Positions 17,548 to 28,700 of a DNA stretch of 64,000 nucleotides are shown one piece after another. The notes below the pieces were generated by a model. It did not search any database, had not been told where the DNA came from, and worked only from the letters and a program-made list of their open reading frames with translations. Source of the DNA: Daejeonella sp. H1SJ63 (GTDB lineage: Bacteria > Bacteroidota > Bacteroidia > Sphingobacteriales > Sphingobacteriaceae); the NCBI RefSeq assembly GCF_029360775.1, contig NZ_JARKMZ010000039.1:62001-126000 (forward strand). Direction: 5' to 3'. The translations under genes and the position numbers were made by a program. Positions within the stretch are counted from its first letter, which is position 1, and each line of letters starts with the position of its first letter.

Positions 17548-20500
17548 ATGGCTGAAAATATTACCATATTGAAAAATCCGGTTCTTAACAACAGTGAAGA
17601 CTTTAACTTCCTGCGTTCAAAAGGAATGGAATATATTGAAGCTTTGAGCAGCAGCTTATGGACTGATTACAATATACACGATCCGGGTATCACTCTTCTC
17701 GAGTTACTTTGTTATGCAATTACCGACCTTGGCTATCGGACATCTTTTGATATTAAAGATATTCTTGCTGAGGCACCAGGTGTAAAAGCTGATCATAATA
17801 AGCAGGCCTTTTTTACCGCCAGGGAAATTCTTACGGTCAATCCCTGGACAATTCAGGATTATCGCAAGTTACTGATTGATATCGACGGGATAAAAAATGC
17901 ATGGCTCTTCTGTAAGGAGATCTCTTGTGATGATCTCCTGATTTACGCCAATTGTGCCAAAAGTATATTGCAATATTCGCCTCCAACTGAACATCAGATA
18001 ATAATTAATGGCTTTTATGATGTTCTGATTGAATTTGAGGAAGAAGAAGGTGTGGGAGATCTTAACAGTGGTAAGATAAAGTATAATTTCAGTTTTATTA
18101 CTGATTCGCTTAACCTGGAATATTCAACTGCTGCAATCGAAATGCGTTTGCCGGCCTGGCATGATTTAGAGGCAAATAAGTCCGTTTACAAATCATTCAG
18201 GAACACTGATACTGTAATTACAGGCATTATAGTCAAGTTTATTTCTGGCAATAAAGGCGATAACTCCAATATTCCTCAAAATGAGCTGGCCAGAGCCTTG
18301 CGTAAACCGCTTTATGCGACAATTGATATCATTTATGCTGCCGATAAGGCTGATTTAACAGTCACAGAAACATTAACCCTTCCGGATACTCCATTTACAG
18401 TTTCGTTCGGCAGCGAATCCGATAGAAAAATTATACAATTGAGCGATCTTGAATTAGCTATTGAAGATTCTTCGGCATCAGGAATTATACCCAAATACCT
18501 TGAAAAAATTAAGAAGGCTGATGAAGTCATAGCGGAAACAAGGTCATTACTGCATCAGCATCGTAATCTCTGTGAAGATTTTTGTTCTGTAAAAGGTATA
18601 GAAGTTGAAGACATGGCAATCTGCGCTGACATGGATCTAAGTTCTGATGCAGATATCGAACAGGTGATGGCCCGGGCCTATTACCTGATAAGTCAATATT
18701 TTAGTCCTGATATCCGCTTTTACTCCCTGAAAGAACTGCTTCAGACAGGCATAGCTGTTGAGGAAATATTTGAAGGGCCGAAATTAAACAGCGGATTTAT
18801 TAATAATAATGAGCTGGACCAGACCCGGCTTAAAGAGGAACTATATACCTCAGATATAATCAATCTGTTAGCTGATATCCCGGGAGTAATCGCTATCAGG
18901 AACCTGGTTATTGTAAAGTATGATAAAGAAGGCAATCGTATTCAGAGCGAATCCTGGACGATGCCGGTTACATTGAATCATCAGCCCCGCTTGTATATTG
19001 AAGGCTCCAAATTTTTGTTATTTAAAAATGGTCTTCCTTTTCTTCCCGACAAACTGGAACTATCTGATTCACTTCAGGTTATCAGAGGGATGAATGTACA
19101 TCTTCAGTTCTCAGTAACTGATAATGATCTGCCTGTTCCTGAAGGAACATATTACCAGCTGAATAGCTATCAGCCGGTACAATATGGTTTGCCTTTAACC
19201 TACGGACTGGGCGATGAGGGTTTGCCTTTGAATGCCCCGGATAAAAGACGTGCACAGGCAAAGCAACTGAAGGCCTTTCTGCTTGTATTCGAACAGGTTC
19301 TGGTTAATTACCTGGAACAATTAAGTCATGTAAAGGACTTATTTTCACTGGATAAAACTGTTTTAAAAACATATTTCAGCCGGCTTCTTGACAATGATGA
19401 TATCAATGGTATTAGCGATTTGTATGCTCTGGTGAATGGTGCAATATTAGATCAAACAACTCTGGATGATTTAACAGAGTCTAAAACAGTTTTTCTCGAC
19501 CGCAGAAATCGCTTTCTGGATAGTCTGATGGCCCGTTTTGCCGAGCGTTTTACCGATTATGCATTAATGCTTTATTCTTATGAAGGGAATAAAAAACTGG
19601 CAGATGAAATTCTTATAAACAACAAGATCAGCTTTCTCAAAGATCTGCCTTTCATGAGTGCTAACAGGGCCAGGGCATTTAACTATAAAGATGCCGGACA
19701 CGTATGTGATAATGAAAATATTGCCGGTTTAAAAATGCGGATTGAGCGCCTCTTAGGTCTTAAAAAGGCCAGAGACTATTTCGAGTTGTATGAAGAAAAG
19801 GATATAGACAATGTTTCATTCGAACAAAGGTGGCGTTTGGTTGATGATGACGGGAATATTTATATCAGCAGCAGTACCAGATATACAGACCCCGATTTAA
19901 CTCTTGCTGAAGCAAAAGCACAAAAAGAAATAGATGAGGTACTGAAGTATATCACAAATGAAGGCAGCTTTGAGATAAAGAAGGAGAAGAAATGGATTCT
20001 TAATTTAAAAGACGGGACCGGAGAGACCATAGCCACACGTAAACAAAGTTTTCTCACAGAGGCAGCGGCAAAAGAGGCCCGTGATGAAATAATAAAATAT
20101 GTTAAGCAGTTACAGCTTTCCAATAAAATATTTATTGTAGAACATCTTCTATTACGTCCCCGAAATATGCCCGGCACTGAAGTTGTGAATGGTGATCCTT
20201 TTTTGGGTATCTGTATCCCGGGGAACTGTGATTTATGCGGTCAGGAGGATCCATACTCATTCAGGATGACTATCGTTATGAACGGGGAAGCTGGTCTGGC
20301 AAATTCGGGTATCGCATTCCGCCGCTTTGCTGAAGATACAATCCGGATGGAAATTCCCGCACATCTGGCACTTAAAATTTGCTGGGTAAGTAACCTGCAG
20401 CTGGAAAAATTTGAACAATTGTATTGTGCCTGGTTAAATGAACTTGCAAAGAATGAACAGGATACATTAGCCTTACATACCAAACTGACTCTTCTCCTGA

Positions 20501-20604
20501 ATGAATTTATAAAGCTTAAATCAGTTTACCCTAAAGCTTCTTTGCATGATTGTGCAGATGGCAACGACGAAAACAGGGTGTATCTGGATCAAACAATAAT
20601 ATAG
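17548..20604 (+). CDS. Second large baseplate wedge protein (Afp12-like)
   Basis: The 1018-residue protein begins with a conserved baseplate segment at about residues 27-70 (GMEYIEALSSSLWTDYNIHD, PGITLLELLCYAITDLGYRT). This segment is shared by Afp12-like wedge proteins that partner the baseplate J protein. The C-terminal portion includes a cysteine-bearing LGICIPGNCDLCGQEDPYSF stretch near residue 885, followed by FRMTIVMNGEAG and an ending with another cysteine. That segment resembles a structural zinc or disulfide motif, though I cannot prove metal binding. It follows the Afp11-like gene by 44 bases. Confidence 0.75.
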   Translation: MAENITILKNPVLNNSEDFNFLRSKGMEYIEALSSSLWTDYNIHDPGITLLELLCYAITDLGYRTSFDIKDILAEAPGVKADHNKQAFFTAREILTVNPWTIQDYRKLLIDIDGIKNAWLFCKEISCDDLLIYANCAKSILQYSPPTEHQIIINGFYDVLIEFEEEEGVGDLNSGKIKYNFSFITDSLNLEYSTAAIEMRLPAWHDLEANKSVYKSFRNTDTVITGIIVKFISGNKGDNSNIPQNELARALRKPLYATIDIIYAADKADLTVTETLTLPDTPFTVSFGSESDRKIIQLSDLELAIEDSSASGIIPKYLEKIKKADEVIAETRSLLHQHRNLCEDFCSVKGIEVEDMAICADMDLSSDADIEQVMARAYYLISQYFSPDIRFYSLKELLQTGIAVEEIFEGPKLNSGFINNNELDQTRLKEELYTSDIINLLADIPGVIAIRNLVIVKYDKEGNRIQSESWTMPVTLNHQPRLYIEGSKFLLFKNGLPFLPDKLELSDSLQVIRGMNVHLQFSVTDNDLPVPEGTYYQLNSYQPVQYGLPLTYGLGDEGLPLNAPDKRRAQAKQLKAFLLVFEQVLVNYLEQLSHVKDLFSLDKTVLKTYFSRLLDNDDINGISDLYALVNGAILDQTTLDDLTESKTVFLDRRNRFLDSLMARFAERFTDYALMLYSYEGNKKLADEILINNKISFLKDLPFMSANRARAFNYKDAGHVCDNENIAGLKMRIERLLGLKKARDYFELYEEKDIDNVSFEQRWRLVDDDGNIYISSSTRYTDPDLTLAEAKAQKEIDEVLKYITNEGSFEIKKEKKWILNLKDGTGETIATRKQSFLTEAAAKEARDEIIKYVKQLQLSNKIFIVEHLLLRPRNMPGTEVVNGDPFLGICIPGNCDLCGQEDPYSFRMTIVMNGEAGLANSGIAFRRFAEDTIRMEIPAHLALKICWVSNLQLEKFEQLYCAWLNELAKNEQDTLALHTKLTLLLNEFIKLKSVYPKASLHDCADGNDENRVYLDQTII

Positions 20605-20622
20605 AAATTTAAAACCTTTGTT

Positions 20623-23600
20623 ATGTTAGCTTCAAAACTCAATTACCCGGAATTTGTTCCAGATCAGCTGCTTAGCTCGGAACATTTGAACCAGCTGTTC
20701 GAATATCTTGAGGAGCAGGGCAGGCTTAGCAGAACCAACTTGATTGGTATTGGTATAGTATGTGGTTTGGAGCTTCAGCCTTCTGCCGACGGGAAGTCAA
20801 TATACATCACCAAAGGTTGCGGTGTAACATCCGAAGGGTATTTAATTTCTGTTGAGGGGATTAATTATACAAAATATAAGGATTTTAATGCTGTGCAGGA
20901 CAGACTTTACAACAGGTTTGTTGATAGCGGAAGACAGCCCCGTTTTCATATTGATGAACTGAAACAGGACTCAGTAGAGGATGCGACTAGTCTTGACGCT
21001 GATTTCCTGAAAAATAAAATTGTTCTGCTATTCGTCGAAATTCTTGAAGAAGGTGCCAAGAATTGTAATCCTAATTCCTGTGATGATAAAGGTATTAATG
21101 TAACAGTAAGTTTCAAGCCTCTGCTGATTGATATAAACGATGCCAAGTCCCTGCAGAGTGGTAATAATGGAACTTCAAATAACAAAATCCGGAATCTTGA
21201 TGAACTGAGAATGCCAAGGTTTGATGTGCCGGCGACTTTACTGGCTGATACATCAGCAATATTTGAAGTGTACCAAAAGGTTTTAAATACTACCTTTCTT
21301 ACCAAAACAGAATCGGTTTTAACAGAAGCCTACAACACAATTGCGCCTTTGGTGCTGGATATTTATCCGGCTAATCCCTTTAATAATCTGTCGGGCAGCT
21401 TTAATTTTATTAATGATAAAAGCATAAGCGGCAAACAGCTAATTAATATTCAATATTATTATGACCTTTTCTCAGACCTTTTGCTGGCCTATGAAGAGTT
21501 TCGTCATGTTGCAACCCGGGCCATCAGCATGTGTTGCCCTGATAGCAATTTGTTTCCCAGACATCTAATGCTTGGATTAGCCAGTGTGGATACTTTAAAA
21601 TCTACAGGTGAGTATAGAGATTATTTTATTCCATCACCTGTTTTGAATTCAAATTTATACCTGACAAGGGAATTAAGGTCCTTATTTACACGTATGGCAT
21701 TGCTGATAGAAAAGTTCTCTCTTCCACCGGTTACAGCGGGTGATTTTAAGGAGAAATATCAGAATGCAAAACGGGTCAGGATTACCCCCACTAAATTTGG
21801 TGCTATACCTCTTTCTGAAAAATCAATACCTTTTTATTACAATCCGGTTGTTGGTGATCTTAAATTATTCCGCTTTTGGAATTATGAAAAAACAAGTCTG
21901 GGCAGGGAAAAACGAATTTTATCATACAATGTTCAGGATTATAATACCAGCGATGATGATATTATGAATCCTCTTAATTATGATTTAGAACCTAATAATT
22001 TTCTCAGAATAGAGGGACATGTAGGCATGAATTATAAGGAAGCCCTGAGAAGTATTATTTCCATTAAAAATGAAAAACGTTTGCCATTTGAGGTTATCGC
22101 CTTAAGCGGAGATGTTAAATCCTTACGCACACAGATCAAAGAATTATCGGCCGGGGCAAAAGGTGATTTATTAAACGATTTGGGTTCTGAAAAAATAAAA
22201 TGCCAGTTTAAAGATCTCGAATCCATATATGATACACTGGCTACAGGCTTTACCTGCACCTTGTGCGGTGAAATGAAATACTTTTATAATATGCCTGGGG
22301 GAAATACAACTTTACCTGCCCCTTCATCTGTTATACCTCAGGTACCTCTGTTAAAAAAATGCGATAGGAGGTTCAGATTTAAAGCAAATTCGCTTGGGCA
22401 TGAGTTTGAAATATATTATAACGAAATTAAAGATGATGATTACATCGGCTCAAATGTTTTGCTGAATAATCAAACTGACCTTAAAGATGGCGAACAAAAT
22501 ACTGCCGCTTATGCCTTATTGTACTATATCGAAAAGCTTTCAGAAAGTATTTCTTCGAATCTTGGTAATTTTGATATAAGGATTTTTATCAGACGGCAGA
22601 CGGACCTCATCAGGGTTGCTGAATATTTGAAAAATTTAATTAGCAAAGCTAAGGCAACAAATATCGGCATCTTAACTGAAGATATAATTGACCATCTGGA
22701 TGTACTGATTTACAACTGTAAACAAGTTCAGTTTTTATCATTATACCGTGATTATTTAATCCGCTTGTTCTCTGTCCTTTTACAGCAGAAATTTGCATTT
22801 TTTATCAGAAAGCATCCTGGAATACAGCATAAAGCCGGTGTAAGCGTAGGGGGCACTTTTATATTAGTTTATCATGAAGAGGTAATTGAACCGGAGAAAA
22901 AAGAAATCACCAATTCAATGGAAAAGAGGTACGTAGAGTCGTCAGATTCAACCAATTCAAAGTCGGGTGAAGAAGCTTCGAACAGGTATACAGCAATTGA
23001 CCCCGAAGATGATGACGATCTATTTTCCAAAAACGATGTAGAAGTGCTTCGTGAATTGTTTAACGAAAAGGATATTAACCAGAACTTAGAGAACTTAATT
23101 GGCGAAATAGATCATGGAACTGTAATAGCTGATTTTTATCTGCCTTACCTGTGTTATTCTGATTGTCAGCCAATTAACTTTATTATAAATGAAAGTAAAC
23201 CGCCAGCAGAGAAGCCTAGCATTGATATAAAAATTAAAGAATTCTGTTCTGATGATAAACAGGCCTATGCAGTGTTTGTTTCGCCTGAAGGTGGAAACTT
23301 AAGCGGAGAGGGTATAGTTACAGCCGCCGATAATACGGTTACTTTTCAGCCATCAATCGTTGATCTTCAGACCGGTACTCAGAAAAGTATAAAAATTATT
23401 TATACAAAAGATGGAGAAACCGTTTCAGTTGATGTTTTAGTTTTTAAGAAACCAATTGCTGCATTTGACTTTAAAGGAGGCATTAATGTAAATGAGATAA
23501 GCTTTATCAATAAATCTCAATTTGCCGACAAGTTTGAATGGGATTTTGGGGATGGTGGAACATCTGATGAGAACAGTCCGAAGCACACTTATACTACTAA

Positions 23601-24252
23601 TGGAACCTTCACTGTTAAATTGAAAGTAAGCAATGGAATATGTTCAAATACGGTTAGCAAACCGATAGACATAAAAGTTCCGGTAGTTAAAACCTGCTTA
23701 ACTGTGAGCCAGATAATTGAAGCATTTAAGAAATTAGAGTCCCTTGATCTTCAGCTTTTTAGAGTTTTTGTTAATGCTTATCCTTCTTATCAGGATATTG
23801 CTGCATTTTTTAAAGAATTTGAACAGATTTCTACCGAAGAAACCGATAAACAGATTGAATTTTTAGCTGTTCAGGAAATAAATGCCAGAATTAACGAATG
23901 GCTGGAAAAACTGATTGAACTGGTACTGAACAGTGATTTGCAGTTAATTGCTGCAAACTTATACAGGATCCTCGAAAACCTTACCATGTATATTTCCTGT
24001 ATTCAGAAAGAAGATGTGAATTCAGCTAAGGTTTCCATGGCAGGTACATTTGATTTAATCATCAGTCAGATCGAAATGATCAAATCACTTCCTGACCTTT
24101 CTGATCCTTTGAAAGAGCTGATAAAGACTCTTACAGAAGACCTGTCTGCTGAGTTGACAAGGATCAAAGACAATAAAGAAGAGAGCAGTAAGCCTGTTTA
24201 TTTTGAAATAATTCAAAAATTACTTGAGCTGATAAAATCAATCAATTTGTAA
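20623..24252 (+). CDS. Large PKD-containing eCIS protein, possible fibre or baseplate shell
   Basis: The 1209-residue protein has a conserved N-terminus (PEFVPDQLLSSEHLNQLFEY, then LIGIGIVCGLELQ and GCGVTSEGYLIS) that resembles baseplate-attachment modules of other eCIS loci. A PKD domain lies at about residues 942-1018 (WDFGDGG near 973), preceded by a probable immunoglobulin-like module. Residues 1025-1209 are helical and could form a coiled coil. No dedicated tail-fibre gene is otherwise present in the locus, so this is the best candidate for surface recognition. The PKD fold is common in extracellular binding proteins. The role is an inference from position and domain type. Confidence 0.55.
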   Translation: MLASKLNYPEFVPDQLLSSEHLNQLFEYLEEQGRLSRTNLIGIGIVCGLELQPSADGKSIYITKGCGVTSEGYLISVEGINYTKYKDFNAVQDRLYNRFVDSGRQPRFHIDELKQDSVEDATSLDADFLKNKIVLLFVEILEEGAKNCNPNSCDDKGINVTVSFKPLLIDINDAKSLQSGNNGTSNNKIRNLDELRMPRFDVPATLLADTSAIFEVYQKVLNTTFLTKTESVLTEAYNTIAPLVLDIYPANPFNNLSGSFNFINDKSISGKQLINIQYYYDLFSDLLLAYEEFRHVATRAISMCCPDSNLFPRHLMLGLASVDTLKSTGEYRDYFIPSPVLNSNLYLTRELRSLFTRMALLIEKFSLPPVTAGDFKEKYQNAKRVRITPTKFGAIPLSEKSIPFYYNPVVGDLKLFRFWNYEKTSLGREKRILSYNVQDYNTSDDDIMNPLNYDLEPNNFLRIEGHVGMNYKEALRSIISIKNEKRLPFEVIALSGDVKSLRTQIKELSAGAKGDLLNDLGSEKIKCQFKDLESIYDTLATGFTCTLCGEMKYFYNMPGGNTTLPAPSSVIPQVPLLKKCDRRFRFKANSLGHEFEIYYNEIKDDDYIGSNVLLNNQTDLKDGEQNTAAYALLYYIEKLSESISSNLGNFDIRIFIRRQTDLIRVAEYLKNLISKAKATNIGILTEDIIDHLDVLIYNCKQVQFLSLYRDYLIRLFSVLLQQKFAFFIRKHPGIQHKAGVSVGGTFILVYHEEVIEPEKKEITNSMEKRYVESSDSTNSKSGEEASNRYTAIDPEDDDDLFSKNDVEVLRELFNEKDINQNLENLIGEIDHGTVIADFYLPYLCYSDCQPINFIINESKPPAEKPSIDIKIKEFCSDDKQAYAVFVSPEGGNLSGEGIVTAADNTVTFQPSIVDLQTGTQKSIKIIYTKDGETVSVDVLVFKKPIAAFDFKGGINVNEISFINKSQFADKFEWDFGDGGTSDENSPKHTYTTNGTFTVKLKVSNGICSNTVSKPIDIKVPVVKTCLTVSQIIEAFKKLESLDLQLFRVFVNAYPSYQDIAAFFKEFEQISTEETDKQIEFLAVQEINARINEWLEKLIELVLNSDLQLIAANLYRILENLTMYISCIQKEDVNSAKVSMAGTFDLIISQIEMIKSLPDLSDPLKELIKTLTEDLSAELTRIKDNKEESSKPVYFEIIQKLLELIKSINL

Positions 24253-24253
24253 A

Positions 24254-25693
24254 GTGACTTCAACTAATGGAAATATTATCCGGAAGCAGATCATTGATGT
24301 AATTGTCAATGCACCTGTTAATGGTTTTGAGTTTCAAAACGAAGTTGAAAGCCTTTGCCGGCTTAAATTGAAGACCGGACTGGAAAACTTAATGCTTAAA
24401 TATGGTTCAATGGAGGATGTAATCTGCATTGATCTGTTGTTTGCGGAGGTTGAATATAATAGTATGGAGGATTTTCAAAATTTGTTTGCGGAGAAGATAT
24501 TAGCTGAAATTGAAAAGCAACTGGATGAAAAAATAAGTTATTCGGATGCATCAAATACTGATTTAAATTGGTCAAAAGCAGACAGATTGCTTAATTTATT
24601 GATTTTTTATCTCCGCAAAGGATTTTTACCCTGGTGGAGCACTGTTAAAACATCATCTGATTGGCAGGCACAATTAAATAAGCTTATTTCTGAGGGAAAT
24701 GGACCCGCTAACTGGACGATACTTTACCCGCCACTTAAAGAAAGTGGGGTCAGAACGCGGTTATTGGAGATTCTTAACCAGGAGCAGTTTTGGAAATTGA
24801 TTAAGAGTTTAACAGAAGTTAACACGGGCAGTCTCAGGGCTGATTATGAAATTATCCTGAGCACTTTTAAGGACGCCAAAGAAAAGCACATTTTGGGACA
24901 GCTTTATAAAAACCTTTTATTATACTCAATTTCCGAAGCCGGAAATGGCAAAACTCTTATTGATTTGTTTTCAGGTATCCTGACGAATGATATTGAATTA
25001 AAATACCCTGAGCTGCTTTCCTTAATTATTATTGATAAGATTAATACGCCTGCATTAAGAGGTTTTATGGTTAAGGCAATGCGAAAATCTGTGAATAATC
25101 CTTTGGAGATTCGCACAAAAGAAACAAGATCAGCTGATAATACAAAACTTGAAAAAAATCAGCCTGCCGAACGCGGCTTCAAACAAGATAGCCCAACAGA
25201 AAAGGATGAAATTTATATTAATAATGCCGGTTTAGTCATTGTTTCGGCCTTTTTACCTATGTTTTTTAATGATATCCGACTAATTTCAAAAGCAGGAGTT
25301 TTAGACAGTAATAAGGCAATCGCAGTGATGCAATATATTGTCAATGGCCGGGATGAATATGAAGAATTTGAAGCAGTGTTAGCTAAAATACTATGCGGAA
25401 TAGAAATAAGTGATCCGATTTCAAAATATAGGTTAAGCAGAAAGGAAAAGCGTAAAGTAAAAGACCTGCTGGAATCAGTTGTGGAACATTGGGCGGCATT
25501 AAAAAGCACTTCTGCAGATGGATTAAGGGCTTCATTTTTACAAAGGGAAGGCAAATTGAATTTTAAAAATAATAACTGGAACCTGAAGGTTAAGCAGGAA
25601 GCTTATGATATGCTGATACCCCATATTCCATGGAATATCAGTCTGATAAAACTGCCCTGGATGAAGTGCATGCTAAATGTAGAATGGACATAG
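24254..25693 (+). CDS. Contractile injection system tape measure protein (Afp14-like)
   Basis: The 479-residue protein matches the CIS tape-measure family at both ends. The N-terminus has IIRKQIIDVIVN and EVESLCRLKLKTGLENLMLKYG, and then LLIFYLRKGFLPWWS. The C-terminus has INNAGLVIVSAFLPMFFND, KAIAVMQYIVNG, ILCGIEISDP and the closing SLIKLPWMKCMLNVEW. Such proteins set tube length and may sit in its lumen. It starts with a GTG one base after the previous stop. The size, between the shared ends, suggests a rather short particle, but converting residues to nanometres would be guesswork. Confidence 0.9.
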   Translation: MTSTNGNIIRKQIIDVIVNAPVNGFEFQNEVESLCRLKLKTGLENLMLKYGSMEDVICIDLLFAEVEYNSMEDFQNLFAEKILAEIEKQLDEKISYSDASNTDLNWSKADRLLNLLIFYLRKGFLPWWSTVKTSSDWQAQLNKLISEGNGPANWTILYPPLKESGVRTRLLEILNQEQFWKLIKSLTEVNTGSLRADYEIILSTFKDAKEKHILGQLYKNLLLYSISEAGNGKTLIDLFSGILTNDIELKYPELLSLIIIDKINTPALRGFMVKAMRKSVNNPLEIRTKETRSADNTKLEKNQPAERGFKQDSPTEKDEIYINNAGLVIVSAFLPMFFNDIRLISKAGVLDSNKAIAVMQYIVNGRDEYEEFEAVLAKILCGIEISDPISKYRLSRKEKRKVKDLLESVVEHWAALKSTSADGLRASFLQREGKLNFKNNNWNLKVKQEAYDMLIPHIPWNISLIKLPWMKCMLNVEWT

Positions 25694-25761
25694 AAATATT
25701 GGGATAATAAATAAGGGTTTTATAGAATATAATTAAGGCATAATTAAAACAGATCAGCAAG

Positions 25762-28700
25762 GTGTTCGCAGCCCCAGAAAGTACGACAAAAAGCACAAGT
25801 ATTGCCCGGAAACAGGCAGATACCAGTACCACTTTTTTTCGGAAGGCTGATGAAGCAAGTTTTTTTGGAGAAAAAAAATCGGATGCGTTTTTTGGGCCGT
25901 CTGTACAGGCTAAATTAAATATCAGTCAGCCTGATGATCCCTACGAAAAAGAGGCCGATCAGGTAGCCGATACCGTCATGCGGATGCCGGAACCAGCCAC
26001 TCAGATTGCCGGGGACACAGGGGAAGAAAAATTACAGCTAAAGGAAGATGATGAGCAAGAGGAAGTAATCCATCCCAAACTGCAGATCCCTCAAATAAGT
26101 GCAGTCCAGTGCAAAGAGGAGGAAGAAAATCTTCAGGCAAAATTCTATAACAGTATTTACAGAAAGAGTTATGACGAGAATTTTGAGTTTAATGATACCA
26201 CTAACGAGGGATCCGGAGAACAATATTCGATTAATAGAAAATCTATTTCCTTATTTCAGTCAAATGTAATACAGTGCAGCGGGAGAGGTCCCCCGCAAAC
26301 TTCATCATCCTTTGAACATACATTAAGCAGCTCCAATGGAGACGGAAGCGCAATGTCACCTGAAACAAGAAGTTTTATGGGGAGTCGCTTCAATGCCAAT
26401 TTTGATGATGTTCGTATACATACAGGCAGCAGGGCAGAAATGCTGAGCAGCAGTATCCATGCCCATGCTTTTACGCATGGCAATGATATCTATTTTAACA
26501 GCGGTAAATATTCTCCGAGTACCGCTGAGGGTGGGTTATTGCTTGCCCACGAGCTTACTCATACCATCCAGCAGGGTGCCAGTAAAACGAATCAAACATC
26601 GGCCGTAGTCGCAAGGAAAGCAATTATCCAGCGAAGTCCCAATACAGGTTCTTCTGTTCCTCAATTAAATAATGCCCTTGCAAAAGCTAAGGGAGAAGAA
26701 GGTAAGGTCAATGCCAACAGGGAAGGACCTGATGGCTATCGTGAAGGATGGGAACGATTATTAGAATATTTCAAAACAACTTTTGGTGAGGATAAGATTA
26801 TAAGTGGAAGCGGCGGAACTGCTGTAAGCGGTGCAGTGAGTGAGATGGATATCAAGAAAAAGCGGCAGGCGATGGGTATGCGTCCTAATCAGCCAAGGCC
26901 AAGCACAGATGACAGAGTGATGCGCGATGCCATGCCAAGCTGGTGCGGCATATTCGTATTCTGGGCCTTAAACAAAGGTGGAATCCCAATGAAGAAATGG
27001 GAGCTTGGTGGCCGGATGGTTACACCTGATGCATCCCGGACACCGGGAGAAATGCCTCAAACCGGTGATATTGCCTATCGAAATGAGTTTTCTCATTTTG
27101 CAATTGTTGAGAAAGTAACCGGCAGTACAGTTACAACGGTCAATGGAAATACATCCGGTGAGGACAACCTTGGGGCACAGGTACAAACCCGTGATCATCC
27201 TTTGTCCGGCTGGACCGCCTTTTTCGATCCTTTAAAATTAAAAACCGGTGCTCTTGGTGATGGTGAAGGAACCCAGGTTGAAGAAAAACCAAAAACTATA
27301 AAAGAATTAAGGAAAGAGTTGTTCAATATCGACAGAAAAGAAGATACTGATCGGGATGAAATAACAGTTTCAGGCGATCATACAGCTATTCAAACCAAAC
27401 CTGAGTTAAGCAATTGGAATGTTAGTGGCAAAGGCGATCTTGTTCAATTGCAGAATGCCAATCTTAACCGGGAAAATGAAATTCAGCCCAAAGAGGAAGG
27501 AGAACAGGAGGATGAAATATCAGGAGGGCTGATTGAGCATAGTTTGCAAAGAAAAACGACCTCTGTAATACATCAATTACCTTTTAATAAGCCAGGGGGT
27601 TCAATCCAGTCTAAGGAATCTGCGACCCCGGCGTATTCTATTTTAGCAAACAACGCCTCAAATAGCACATCTTTTGTACAAAAACAGGAAGAAATCTCAG
27701 AAAATAACCGTGGCCCGCCGGTTTTGCAAAGAACAAGCAGTGACTCTGTTCAATGTTCATGGTTTGATGATGCATTTTCTGCCGTAACATCTTTTGTTGC
27801 CGAAACTCTGGAAGCCGGGAAACGTTTGTTCCTTAACGAGGCCAGAGATTTTGTTATGGCTATACCCGGTTATCGTGCGCTCAGGGTAATTTTAGGCGAA
27901 GATCCGATTACCGGTGAAGAGATCGAACAGAATGGTCACACCTTTATTGAAGCCGCATTCGATATTATGCCTGGCGGCAGATTGCTGCATCAGAAACTGA
28001 ATGAACTTGGTGCATTAAATGATGCGGCCTTATGGGTTGATCAGCAGATTGCAACCGTCCATGGATTGGTGCAGGGAGTAATTAACCGTGTTAGTCAGTT
28101 CATTGAGAGTTTAAGTTTAGAAAGACTGGCATCTCCGCGCCAGTTGTTTGAAGAGGCCGGAAATATTATATACTCAACCATTCAGAGTATTATTGATTTT
28201 GCTATTACCGCCGCTACCGAATTGCTTGAAACCGTTAAGCGATTCCTTCTAACTCAAATTGTAGAATTCGTCAGAAATCATACTACAGCTTATCCGCTCT
28301 TAAGGGTTGTCCTTGGTCAGGATCCGATAACCGACGAGCCCGTAGAACGAAATGGTACTACTATCCTGAGTGCATTGCTTGAACTGGGTGGTGAAGAGGG
28401 AATTGCCCAGCGTACCCAAATGCAGGAAACCGGAACCTTCCAGAAGGTAGCCGACTGGATAGATCGGGGTATAGGTGTATTCAGTGATGCTTACGATCAG
28501 ATAAAAACCGGATTTACTACTATTTGGAGCAGAGTTTCAATAGAGAGCCTGATGCATCCTGTTGATACCTTCAATATGATTTATGATCAGTTTGCTGCAC
28601 CGGTACAAAGGGTTTGGGATTTTGTAAGGGATACTGCTATAGTCATCCTCCGCTTTATCAAGGAGGTCTTAATGCGAAGATTATCCACCTGGGCAAGAAC

